8,098 nt of DNA from positions 1 to 8,098 of the forward strand of contig DAOWNM010000114.1 in assembly GCA_030642565.1 (NCBI GenBank). Direction: 5' to 3'. Position 1 is the stretch's first letter, and every line of letters starts with the position of its first letter. The notes under the pieces are model-generated. The model searched no databases. It was not told the DNA's origin and saw only the letters and a program-made list of their open reading frames with translations. Shown here in pieces: positions 1-6,556 of this stretch. The position numbers were made by a program, and so were the translations under genes. The stretch comes from Bacteroidota bacterium (lineage in GTDB: Bacteria; Bacteroidota; Bacteroidia; Bacteroidales; GCA-2748055).

Positions 1-107
1 GCGCAAAGGTAGAAAAAAGACCATTGACCGACAATATGGAGCAGTTTACCGATTTATACTTCCCCGGCAACAGAGAAGGCCCTATACTTGCAGTAGAAAC
101 CAAGTAA
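1..107 (+). CDS. 3' end of an unidentified protein (partial)
   Basis: An open frame enters from the left edge (first full codon at base 3) and stops with TAA at 105-107, giving the last 34 residues, which end in GPILAVETK. The tail is hydrophilic with an aromatic patch (FTDLYFPGN) and no membrane segment. I do not recognise the family from this fragment. The stop lies only 20 bases before the ATG of the LiaF-like gene on the same strand, and I see no exact promoter box between them, so the two are probably co-transcribed. The frame is open to the window edge, but no start is visible, so a chance open frame cannot be fully excluded. Confidence 0.6.
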   Translation, partial: AKVEKRPLTDNMEQFTDLYFPGNREGPILAVETK

Positions 108-127
108 TTTTTTGCAAATTTAATAAT

Positions 128-661
128 ATGAAAATGGGAGCAGGATTATTTTGGGGTGCATTTTTACTCCTTCTGGGGGTCGCCCTGATTATCAAAGTGG
201 TATTTAATGTTGATTTCCCGGTATTTAAAGTACTGATTGGGATTTTCCTGGTACTGCTGGGTCTGAACATGATCTTTGGTAAATTCTTGATTTCGCCCGG
301 CCATTTCAAGGCAGAGGAGACAATTTTCAATGAGCGGGTCTACGACAATCCGGAGTCGGGTAAGGAGTATACCGTGCTGTTTGCCAAGGGGGTGTATGAT
401 TTCACCAATGTGGATCTGGAACAGGGCAGCTTTCGGGTTAAAGTGAGCACGGTTTTCGGTGGTACCCAGATCATCATTCCACGGGATAAGCCGGTAAGGG
501 TCCAGGCAGATGCTGTTTTTGCCGGAGTTGAACTTCCGGATGGCAACAATGCCGTTTTCGGCACAACCATTTATGAAAGCGATTCCTGGAGCGCCGATAC
601 AGCCTCCATTGATATCAAGGTGGATGTGGTTTTTGGAGGTGTTCAGGTGATACAGCGTTGA
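128..661 (+). CDS. LiaF-like two-helix membrane protein with VFGG-repeat C-terminal domain
   Basis: Small membrane protein of 177 residues. Two hydrophobic helices (about residues 5-25 and 32-53) form an N-terminal hairpin, followed by a soluble beta-rich domain. That domain carries repeated strand-turn motifs: VFGG at 109-112, VFAG at 130-133 and VFGG at 168-171, spaced about 20-40 residues apart. This is the architecture of LiaF/VraT-like proteins (DUF5668-type membrane hairpin plus a LiaF C-terminal-like beta-helical domain). In Firmicutes, LiaF inhibits an envelope-stress two-component system. No LiaR/LiaS homologue is seen beside it here, so a role in envelope sensing is only an inference. 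The ATG at 128 starts directly before the first helix and follows the upstream gene by 20 bases. The C-terminus (VQVIQR) is complete for the fold. Confidence 0.8.
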   Translation: MKMGAGLFWGAFLLLLGVALIIKVVFNVDFPVFKVLIGIFLVLLGLNMIFGKFLISPGHFKAEETIFNERVYDNPESGKEYTVLFAKGVYDFTNVDLEQGSFRVKVSTVFGGTQIIIPRDKPVRVQADAVFAGVELPDGNNAVFGTTIYESDSWSADTASIDIKVDVVFGGVQVIQR

Positions 662-688
662 TCGTTTTTTTAAAGAGCGGCATTTTTC

Positions 689-696
689 TAATTTTG
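689..696 (+). promoter_or_regulatory. Candidate -7 box of the yebC promoter (TAATTTTG)
   Basis: TAATTTTG fits the Bacteroidota -7 consensus TAnnTTTG exactly and lies 22 bases before the yebC ATG, in the 57-base gap after the LiaF-like gene. About 20 bases upstream there is only a T-run (665-671), not the TTTG expected at -33, so the match is half strong. It would give a leader of roughly 15 bases. Known: the consensus. Inferred: that this copy is used. Confidence 0.45.
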
Positions 697-718
697 TATT
701 AAATATTGAATAAGAATT

Positions 719-1459
719 ATGTCAGGACATAGCAAATGGTCGACCATCAAGCGCAAGAAGGGCGCCAATGATGCCAAAAGGGGAAAACTCTTTACTAAAA
801 TTATCAAGGAAATTACAGTGGCTGCCAGCGAGGGTGGTGCCGATATCGAGTCCAATCCGAGACTTCGGGCGGCGGTTCAGAATGCCAGGGGAATGAATAT
901 GCCCAAGGATACCATCCAGCGGGCCATCAACAAAGCCGACAGAGACAACTCTTCCTTTCTGGAACTGACCTTTGAAGGGAAGCTTCCATACGGGATCCTG
1001 GTATTCGTCGATAGCCTGACCGATAATCGCAACAGGACCGTCAGCAATGTCAGGTCCATCTTTAACAAGCGGGGTGGAGAACTGGGGACCAACGGTTCTC
1101 TCAACTATATGTTTGAACGAAAGGGGATCATTAGTCTGGCCAAGGGGGAGTTGGATCCCGATGAGTTTGAACTGGAACTAATCGATGCGGGGATTGAGGA
1201 GATCGAATTGGAAGAGGGTGTTTTCATGATTACCACACCCATGGAAGAGTTCCACAATGTACAGCTAAAACTGCAGGAGATGAGCCTGGAACCAGAAAGT
1301 GCAGAGCTTCAGAGGATCCCAAACGATACTATGGATCTGACCCTGGAACAGGCGGTACAGATCATGAAGATTATTGAGGAGTTTGAAGATGATGATGATG
1401 TTCAGGTTGTCTCTCACAACCTGAATATAACCGATGAGGTATCTGAGGCCATGGAGTAG
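719..1459 (+). CDS. yebC: YebC/TACO1-family translation factor (formerly annotated transcriptional regulator)
   Basis: A 246-residue protein with the full family signature. The N-terminus is MSGHSKWSTIKRKKGANDAK followed by RGKLFTKIIKEI (21-32), and NPRLRAAVQNARGMNMPKDT spans 46-65. Domain 2 holds LTDNRNRT (100-107) and an FNKRGG-type loop (115-120), and YMFERKG sits at 130-136. Length and start match the family norm of about 240-250 residues. The family was long annotated as DNA-binding regulators (PmpR, YebC). Human TACO1 activates mitochondrial translation, and bacterial YebC has been linked to relief of ribosome stalling, so a cytoplasmic ribosome-associated role is the better guess. It follows the LiaF-like gene by 57 bases and probably has its own promoter at 689-696. 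A run of four Asp codons near the C-terminus (EEFEDDDD) is an acidic patch of no known role. Confidence 0.95.
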   Translation: MSGHSKWSTIKRKKGANDAKRGKLFTKIIKEITVAASEGGADIESNPRLRAAVQNARGMNMPKDTIQRAINKADRDNSSFLELTFEGKLPYGILVFVDSLTDNRNRTVSNVRSIFNKRGGELGTNGSLNYMFERKGIISLAKGELDPDEFELELIDAGIEEIELEEGVFMITTPMEEFHNVQLKLQEMSLEPESAELQRIPNDTMDLTLEQAVQIMKIIEEFEDDDDVQVVSHNLNITDEVSEAME

Positions 1460-1475
1460 ATAGCCCTGGGTTCGC

Positions 1476-2150
1476 TTATAATCCCTTATTAATTACTCTT
1501 ACAGAGAAGATGCTAACACCGATCATTATTCCTGCCATAGCTGCGGTTCTGAGCAGGTGATAGGGATCGTACCAGTTGAAAAAGATCATGGTGGGACCGC
1601 AGATCATCAACAGGACCATGGAGACAAGGGGAACCCTTCTCATTTTGAATCTGGTGAGTCCCAGACCTATGGCGAACAGACCAATGAAGCTGCTTCCAAT
1701 ACGCCTGTAAAACTGTTCATCATGAAACAGACCCAGCAGTTTGATCCAGACCTGTTCATCTGTCTCCTCTATGCCAGTGAGCAAACCCCCGGCCAGTTCC
1801 TGGTAAAGTTCGATGCCCGCAATTCCCATCATCAGGAATCCGGCCGATGCCACCAGCAACCAGATGGCGTTCACATAGTGAAAAATCCTCAATCTATTAT
1901 GGAAGAGCAACAGGTAAGGCGGAATAGACAGGAAAGTAACAATGGAGGTAGCTAACCAGGCCCATACGCTTATCTGCAGATTCCTGAGGTGGTTAGAGAG
2001 ATAGGAAAGGTCCTCCTGCAATGTGGCATAGGGACTAACAAAATTGAAGTCCAGCAGCAAGGAGGTCACATAGCTAAAAGCGACCAGGATAATTGTGAAA
2101 CCGGCCAGCACCTCTCTTCGTCTCTGTATCTTACGTAATTTCTTCTGCAT
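1476..2150 (-). CDS. Six-helix integral membrane protein of unknown function
   Basis: A 224-residue protein that I cannot assign to a family with confidence. It has a short basic N-terminus (MQKKLRKIQRRRE), then hydrophobic segments at about 14-35, 61-83, 92-115, 151-167, 173-191 and 200-219. This predicts six membrane helices with a polar segment (116-150) between helices 3 and 4. The basic start would place the N-terminus in the cytoplasm. The size and six-helix layout resemble DUF4386-type bacterial membrane proteins, but I see no decisive motif. No catalytic His/Asp/Glu cluster stands out within the helices. The gene converges on yebC with only 16 bases between stops and diverges from the SPOR gene across a 79-base gap. 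The start at 2150 is the first ATG ahead of the basic segment. Confidence 0.75.
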   Translation of the reverse strand: MQKKLRKIQRRREVLAGFTIILVAFSYVTSLLLDFNFVSPYATLQEDLSYLSNHLRNLQISVWAWLATSIVTFLSIPPYLLLFHNRLRIFHYVNAIWLLVASAGFLMMGIAGIELYQELAGGLLTGIEETDEQVWIKLLGLFHDEQFYRRIGSSFIGLFAIGLGLTRFKMRRVPLVSMVLLMICGPTMIFFNWYDPYHLLRTAAMAGIMIGVSIFSVRVINKGL

Positions 2151-2204
2151 TAAGTGAATATAATCAATTTATTATTTGTATGACAAACAGAATACAAATT
2201 TGAT

Positions 2205-2212
2205 TAGTTTTG
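2205..2212 (+). promoter_or_regulatory. Candidate -7 box for the SPOR-purF unit (TAGTTTTG)
   Basis: TAGTTTTG matches TAnnTTTG exactly in the 79-base divergent gap. A transcript starting about seven bases downstream would begin near 2219, only about ten bases before the ATG at 2230. There is no good TTTG at the usual 19-21-base spacing; the TTTG at 2175-2178 is 26 bases away. If used, the box lies downstream of the upstream in-frame TTG at 2176 and so argues for translation from 2230. Confidence 0.4.
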
Positions 2213-2229
2213 TCCCACAAAATAACAGG

Positions 2230-2691
2230 ATGACACGGTCTTTACTTTTTATCATATGTTTCTCCTTCTCATTTGCCGTTGTTCAGGCGCAGGGAGGTCA
2301 GAACGGCACACAGGGAGATATGCTAAAAACACTACAGGAGCAGGGGCCGGATGATCAGGTCACTTTAGATGTGGACAACCTGCTTGTGGCTAATTATAAT
2401 AAATTGATTGCCAAAAACATGAATTCTTCAGGCATACCGGGGTATCGCATCAGGATCTATTCTGAAAGTGGTATTGGTGCCAAAGAGGAGCAGCAAAGGG
2501 TGAGGGCCAGGTTTCTCTCTCTCTACCGGGGTCTGGATGCTTATAACCGGTATGACGAACCCTACTTTAAGATCTTTGTGGGGGATTGCCGTACGAGGAG
2601 TGAGGCTCTCAAACTGAACGATATGATTAAGAAGGATTTTCCAAATTCGTTTATCAGAGAGGACTTTATAAATCTTAAAGGTGCTGAATAG
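2230..2691 (+). CDS. Secreted SPOR-domain protein (putative peptidoglycan-binding)
   Basis: A 153-residue exported protein. The N-terminus MTRSLLFIICFSFSFAVVQA is a typical signal peptide (basic Arg3, hydrophobic core 5-18, VQA before QGG), with likely cleavage after residue 20. The Cys at position 10 lies inside the core and is not a lipobox. A short linker follows, and then a SPOR-like domain from about 70 to 148: GYRIRIYS at 71-78, a Glu/Arg-rich helix 85-99, YFKIFVGDCRTRSEA at 112-126 and FPNSFIRED at 137-145. These follow the SPOR pattern of strand, helix, strand with G-(D/N)-(F/C)-x-x-R. SPOR domains bind denuded glycan strands at division sites, so a periplasmic envelope role is likely. 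The ATG at 2230 is preferred over an in-frame TTG at 2176, because the longer form would bury the signal peptide behind 18 polar residues. The next gene begins 12 bases after the stop. Confidence 0.82.
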   Translation: MTRSLLFIICFSFSFAVVQAQGGQNGTQGDMLKTLQEQGPDDQVTLDVDNLLVANYNKLIAKNMNSSGIPGYRIRIYSESGIGAKEEQQRVRARFLSLYRGLDAYNRYDEPYFKIFVGDCRTRSEALKLNDMIKKDFPNSFIREDFINLKGAE

Positions 2692-2703
2692 CAGGATTAT
2701 TAT

Positions 2704-4605
2704 ATGACTGACGAAGTAAAGCACAAGTGTGGTATCGCACTGATCCGGTTGCTTAAGCCGCTGGAATACTACCAGTTTAAGTATGGTTCCTGGAGGTATG
2801 GATTGGAAAAACTGTACCTGATGATGGAGAAGCAGCGGAACAGGGGACAGGATGGAGCCGGGTTGGTCAGTCTGAAAATGGGGACTCCCCCGGGAAAGAA
2901 CTATTTCAACCGCCAGCGGGATACAGGTTCATCAGCCATCAATGAGATTTTTAAGAAAATCTACTCCAGGTTCGAGGAGGAAGAGAAACTGCATCCCGAT
3001 GCTTTCAATGATTCCAACTGGGCCAAGGCTAATTTACCCTTTGTTGCTGAGGCTTACCTGGGACATTTGCGATATGGTACTTTTGGTTCCAACAATATCG
3101 CCAATCTGCACCCCGTGATGCGGGAGAACAATTGGCGCACCCGTAACCTGGTGATGGCAGGGAACTTTAACCTGACCAATGTGGATGAGCTTTTTGATAT
3201 CCTGGTCGATTTGGGTCAGAACCCCAAAGAGTATTCCGATACAGTGACCATGCTGGAGAAGGTGGGACATTTCCTCGATAATGAGAATCAACGACTGTTT
3301 GATCAATACAAATCCCAGGGTTTTACCAACCGGGATATCACCGAACAGATCGGAAAGAATATAGATGTATCGAAGGTACTGGAAGGTGCCAGCAAGCGAT
3401 GGGACGGAGGGTATACAGTGGCCGGAATGATGGGCCATGGCGATGTGTTTGCCATGCGGGACCCATGGGGAATCAGGCCGGCGTTCTATTACCACGACGA
3501 AGAGATTGTTATTGTAACCTCCGAACGCCCCGTGATTCAGACAGCCATGAATGTGGAGTTTGAGAACGTTAAGGAGCTCCCCCCGGGTCATGCTCTTGTG
3601 GTGAAAAAGAGCGGGGCGGTCTCCATTAATCGTATCAGGGAGAAGCAGGAGAAGAGATCATGCTCCTTCGAAAGGATCTATTTCTCCAGGGGAAGCGACA
3701 GGGAGATTTACAGCGAGAGAAAGAGACTGGGTGAAATGCTTGTTCCCGCCATTCTCAAGGCCATCGATTACGAGGTGGAAGACACAGTTTTTTCCTTTAT
3801 TCCCAATACAGCCGAATCCGCTTTTTACGGAATGGTCAAAGGGGTTGAGGATCATATGATGGTGAAGAAGATGGATGAGCTGACAAAGCTAAAAGGGAGA
3901 TGTAGCCAGGAGGATATTCTGAAGATTATGACCGAACGTGTCCGTATCGAAAAAGTGGCCATCAAAGACCTTAAACTGCGAACTTTTATCTCGCAGGATA
4001 AAGGCCGTAAAGAGATGGTGAGCCATGTGTATGATGTTACCTATGGAACCATTCGGCCGGGTAAGGATAACCTGGTGATCATTGATGACAGTATTGTCAG
4101 GGGAACCACGTTGAAACAGAGTATCATCAAGATACTGGACAGGCTGGAGCCCAAAAAGATCGTGGTGGTCTCCTCCTCACCCCAGATCAGGTATCCCGAC
4201 TGCTATGGCATCGATATGGCCAAACTGGGCGATTTCACCGCGTTCCAGGCAGCTATTGAACTGCTTAAAGAGAACGAGATGGAGCATGTGATCAACGAAG
4301 TATATAAGAAGTGCAATCAGCAAAAAGACCTTCCCAAGGAGGAGTTTGTCAATTATGTGAAGGATATTTACAAGCCCTTTACGCAACAGCAGGTCAGCAA
4401 GAAGATTGCAGAGATGCTTACCGATGTGGAGGTGAAGGCTGAGGTAAGCATTGTATACCAGAGCATCGACAACCTGCATATGGCAGTGCCCGATGACCTG
4501 GGCGACTGGTATTTCACCGGCGATTACCCTACTCCGGGAGGAAACAAGGTGGTCAGTACATCTTTCCTGAACTATATCCACGGGATCAATACCCGGGCTT
4601 ACTAG
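2704..4605 (+). CDS. purF: Long-form amidophosphoribosyltransferase (glutamine PRPP amidotransferase)
   Basis: Likely catalyses the first committed step of purine synthesis, PRPP plus glutamine to phosphoribosylamine, in the cytoplasm. N-terminal Ntn-type glutaminase domain: Cys9 (KCGIALIR) would become the nucleophile after removal of an eight-residue propeptide; RNRGQDGAG lies at 45-53, GHLRYGTFG at 120-128 and GNFNLTN at 153-159. DPWGIRPAF (253-261) and CSFERIYFSR (320-329) follow the usual PurF order. The phosphoribosyltransferase half has IPNTAESAFYG (366-376), RTFI (426-429), the PRPP loop VIIDDSIVRGTT (458-469) and FTGDYPT near the C-terminus (604-610). At 633 residues it is about 150 longer than classical PurF (470-510), with extra sequence at about 58-112, 170-230 and 380-420. 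The oxyanion-hole Asn-Gly is Asn-Phe here, and the C-terminal CxxC of Fe-S-type enzymes is absent. A second, classical purF may exist elsewhere, so the symbol is less sure than the family. Confidence 0.85.
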   Translation: MTDEVKHKCGIALIRLLKPLEYYQFKYGSWRYGLEKLYLMMEKQRNRGQDGAGLVSLKMGTPPGKNYFNRQRDTGSSAINEIFKKIYSRFEEEEKLHPDAFNDSNWAKANLPFVAEAYLGHLRYGTFGSNNIANLHPVMRENNWRTRNLVMAGNFNLTNVDELFDILVDLGQNPKEYSDTVTMLEKVGHFLDNENQRLFDQYKSQGFTNRDITEQIGKNIDVSKVLEGASKRWDGGYTVAGMMGHGDVFAMRDPWGIRPAFYYHDEEIVIVTSERPVIQTAMNVEFENVKELPPGHALVVKKSGAVSINRIREKQEKRSCSFERIYFSRGSDREIYSERKRLGEMLVPAILKAIDYEVEDTVFSFIPNTAESAFYGMVKGVEDHMMVKKMDELTKLKGRCSQEDILKIMTERVRIEKVAIKDLKLRTFISQDKGRKEMVSHVYDVTYGTIRPGKDNLVIIDDSIVRGTTLKQSIIKILDRLEPKKIVVVSSSPQIRYPDCYGIDMAKLGDFTAFQAAIELLKENEMEHVINEVYKKCNQQKDLPKEEFVNYVKDIYKPFTQQQVSKKIAEMLTDVEVKAEVSIVYQSIDNLHMAVPDDLGDWYFTGDYPTPGGNKVVSTSFLNYIHGINTRAY

Positions 4606-4610
4606 TCAGT

Positions 4611-5636
4611 TTATTTCCGCTTGTAAAATCGAAAACGGGTGTTAAGTTTCTGAATCTTCAGATTCCTTCTCCTGATACTCCTGATTTTTTGTAACTGCTT
4701 GGGTACATAATTCAGTACGTGCCGTTCCACTTTGGCTTTGTAGAGGTCATTGACTGTAATCATAATACCGGTCTCTTCCACATCTCCAAAGCTCTTGTTC
4801 AGTACGGTACCAAAGGTTCTCATGGAGGGTGAAAGATTCATATAGGCATTGATCAGGGGGGGGATGTTTTCACCACAGGCCCTGACCTCTTTGGAGAGGG
4901 TCTTATAGTCTTCCTCATATCCCTGGCCGGTAAAGATTGCGGTGAGTCTGGCCCTGTCTGTGGCCATTTTCAATGGTTCTTTCGGGATCACCAATCTGTC
5001 ACTGTCCGGGAAATGCTTGTTGAGGAAGAAGAGGATCATATCCCTTGCCATCTGGTGGTAATGCAGGTACATGGTCACCTTCCCGAACAAATATTTTTTG
5101 TTGGGGAAGTCAAGTATCAGTGTCCCCAGTCCGTCCCATAGGTTGTCAAGTGCATAGATCCCTTTTCGCCTGTGCGTGGTGGATTGGTATTTGGGTTGCA
5201 CAAAGGAGCGTCCAAGTTCAATCATATGGGGAAGGTAGTCGATGATAAACCGGTCGGAAAAATTGAACAATTTAGAAGTGGCCAGTTTGACCTTCCCGCT
5301 TTTCACACATTTGCTGGGATCGCAAATATGAAAACGGTATCCCCCCAGGATCGCCTCTTCATCCGGATCCCAGACGATCAGCTGCTGATAGGAGTCCTCC
5401 CCAGTATCGTACTCATCCAGGTCGCATTCCAGCCCAGTTCCTCCGCCGGCATTCCGGAAGGAGAGCTCCCTGAGCCGCCCGATCTCCCGCATGGTATTGG
5501 GGGAGTTTTCGGCATTAAGAATATAGATTTTATTCCCTGCCTTGTTGGTTTTCCGAATAAACCGCTCCTTGGAAAGCTCCTCTTTCAGTACTTCCAGGGG
5601 AACCGGGGGTATGATATCCTTCATGTTCATGTTCAT
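4611..5636 (-). CDS. glsB: OlsB/GlsB-type amino-acid N-acyltransferase (glycine lipid synthesis)
   Basis: A 341-residue GNAT-fold enzyme of the ornithine-acyl-ACP N-acyltransferase (OlsB, hemolysin-like) family. Signature stretches: an REIGRLRELSFR helix (50-61), DLDEYD (72-77), QQLIVWDPDEEAILGGYRFH (84-103) and HMIELGRSFVQPKY (137-150), which corresponds to the ELGRsxV-P block of OlsB. The C-terminal 30 residues are strongly basic (KQLQKIRSIRRRN onward) and may contact the membrane. Known for the family: transfer of a 3-hydroxyacyl chain from acyl-ACP to an amino group, which is glycine in Bacteroides GlsB and ornithine in OlsB. The substrate here is inferred from phylum and gene pairing and cannot be read from sequence. 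The gene begins ten bases after the acyltransferase stop, so the two form one operon. The start is ambiguous among three in-frame ATGs (MNMNM). It converges on purF with five bases between stops. Confidence 0.85.
   Translation of the reverse strand: MNMNMKDIIPPVPLEVLKEELSKERFIRKTNKAGNKIYILNAENSPNTMREIGRLRELSFRNAGGGTGLECDLDEYDTGEDSYQQLIVWDPDEEAILGGYRFHICDPSKCVKSGKVKLATSKLFNFSDRFIIDYLPHMIELGRSFVQPKYQSTTHRRKGIYALDNLWDGLGTLILDFPNKKYLFGKVTMYLHYHQMARDMILFFLNKHFPDSDRLVIPKEPLKMATDRARLTAIFTGQGYEEDYKTLSKEVRACGENIPPLINAYMNLSPSMRTFGTVLNKSFGDVEETGIMITVNDLYKAKVERHVLNYVPKQLQKIRSIRRRNLKIQKLNTRFRFYKRK
5622..5636 (-). repeat. Tandem hexamer ATGAAC at the glsB start (three in-frame ATGs)
   Basis: On the minus strand the gene opens ATGAACATGAACATG, two and a half copies of a hexamer. 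It supplies start codons at 5636, 5630 and 5624, all in frame. Gain or loss of a unit would change the protein by only two residues, so the repeat does not threaten the frame. It makes the annotated N-terminus uncertain by up to four residues and could support efficient re-initiation after the upstream stop at 5647-5649. Confidence 0.7.
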
Positions 5637-5646
5637 AATCGACAGG

Positions 5647-6516
5647 TTATTTGTTTATATCGCTGAATGCACCTTCGGGGTTTTCAGCCAGGGTATATGT
5701 ATAATCTTTGACACGCATCGCCCATTGAACAGGGGTAAAACGCTTGTCGAAGGTTTGATAAGGAATCGGTTTTCCAAAAGTGATCACAAAATGTCCGTTG
5801 CGGTGTTGGTACGATTCATTGGGAAGAAAGAACATCTCCAGATTTGCCTTGATTCCAATGAATTTTCTGAAGTTGGAGAGGTTGTAAAAGAAATTGGTAC
5901 ATCGCCCTGTCACAAAGATGGGGATGATATCCCTTTTGGTCTGCCGTGCCTTGGTGATGGTGCTCTTTTGCCACTCGGTATCTCTGATGACCCCTTTTTT
6001 CCTACGGGAGACAAGTCCGGACGGAAAGGTCATCACCTGTACGTCCGACTCAAACATGGTCTTGATGCGCAGCACATTCTCGGTGGCCTGGGCCCCATGC
6101 TTATTGATGGGGACAAAGATCCCGTCCATGTTTTTTATCTGGCAAAGCAGGTCGTTTGCAAGCACCTTCAGGTCAGGGAAACTGCGGGATATCTCGCTGA
6201 TAATCATCATGCCATCGAATCCACCAAGGGGGTGGTTGGACACAAAGATAAACCTCCCATCCCGGGGCAGGTGCTCCCGTCCTTTTACCTCCAGGGTAAC
6301 ATTAAATGCATCGATGGAGGCACGTGCGAAATCCACATTTTTTTTATAGCCGTGGTTATAGAGAATGGGGTCATTAAAGAAATCGATCCGGAGCATCCGG
6401 GAGAGAAGACGGTATACGAATCCCGGGATCCAGCGACCCGTTTTTGGATTTTTATCCATGAATAAGTCCCTGATATTGATGGGCTTAAAGTTCTTTTTAT
6501 AAGTTGCTTCATCCAT
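5647..6516 (-). CDS. glsA: PlsC-family lyso-aminolipid O-acyltransferase (GlsA-like)
   Basis: A 289-residue glycerolipid acyltransferase-family protein and the first gene of the minus-strand operon. Motif I is SNHPLGGFDG (93-102) with His95 and Asp101 as the predicted catalytic pair. The spacing is H-X5-D, not the usual H-X4-D. Motif II is near GIFVPINKHG (132-141). Motif III is FPSGLVSRR (164-172), where classical enzymes have FPEG. Motif IV is IIPIFVTGR (197-205). No strong transmembrane helix is evident, so it is probably a peripheral inner-membrane enzyme. Next to the GlsB-type N-acyltransferase, its likely job is to esterify the hydroxyl of the N-3-hydroxyacyl amino acid and complete a diacylated glycine (or related) lipid. 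Generic phospholipid acylation is the alternative, but the operon pairing favours the aminolipid role. The ATG at 6516 lies about 34 bases from the predicted transcription start. Confidence 0.82.
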   Translation of the reverse strand: MDEATYKKNFKPINIRDLFMDKNPKTGRWIPGFVYRLLSRMLRIDFFNDPILYNHGYKKNVDFARASIDAFNVTLEVKGREHLPRDGRFIFVSNHPLGGFDGMMIISEISRSFPDLKVLANDLLCQIKNMDGIFVPINKHGAQATENVLRIKTMFESDVQVMTFPSGLVSRRKKGVIRDTEWQKSTITKARQTKRDIIPIFVTGRCTNFFYNLSNFRKFIGIKANLEMFFLPNESYQHRNGHFVITFGKPIPYQTFDKRFTPVQWAMRVKDYTYTLAENPEGAFSDINK

Positions 6517-6524
6517 ATTTTTCC

Positions 6525-6539
6525 GGTACGGACCGTGCC
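6525..6539. repeat. Imperfect inverted repeat in the glsA leader
   Basis: GGTACGGACCGTGCC is a 15-base palindrome with seven-base arms around a central A and one mismatch. It sits between the predicted gls transcription start (about 6550) and the glsA ATG. As RNA it could form only a short five-pair stem with a five-base loop, so it may be a protein operator or may be accidental. Confidence 0.3.
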
Positions 6540-6556
6540 ATGCTATAGTGTAAAGA

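Noticed and set aside
107..127. Promoter for the LiaF-like gene (TAATTTTTTG)
   Set aside because: The spacing between TA and TTTG is two bases too long for the TAnnTTTG consensus, and the 20-base gap suggests read-through from the upstream gene.
1387..1399. GAT trinucleotide run near the yebC C-terminus as a microsatellite
   Set aside because: Only four consecutive Asp codons, within an acidic patch that can be ordinary protein composition; too short to call a functional repeat.
1460..1475. Possible terminator between yebC and the membrane gene
   Set aside because: The 16-base gap has no inverted repeat followed by a T-run.
1557..1955. Plus-strand open frame opposite the six-helix membrane gene
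   Set aside because: The translation is low-complexity and rich in Gln and His, with no fold signature. The minus-strand frame has regular membrane helices and is the better gene.
2218..2225. Minus-strand -7 box for the six-helix membrane gene (TTATTTTG)
   Set aside because: It has one mismatch in the TA pair and no TTTG at -33, so it is no better than expected by chance in AT-rich sequence.
3034..3591. Minus-strand open frame of 185 codons inside purF
   Set aside because: It is antisense to a conserved PurF region including GHLRYGT and DPWGIRP, and its own translation is unremarkable.
5542..6465. Long plus-strand open frame (307 codons) opposite the acyltransferase genes
   Set aside because: It lies antisense to both gls genes, which carry clear family motifs. 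Its translation shows no coherent domain, so it is a shadow frame.
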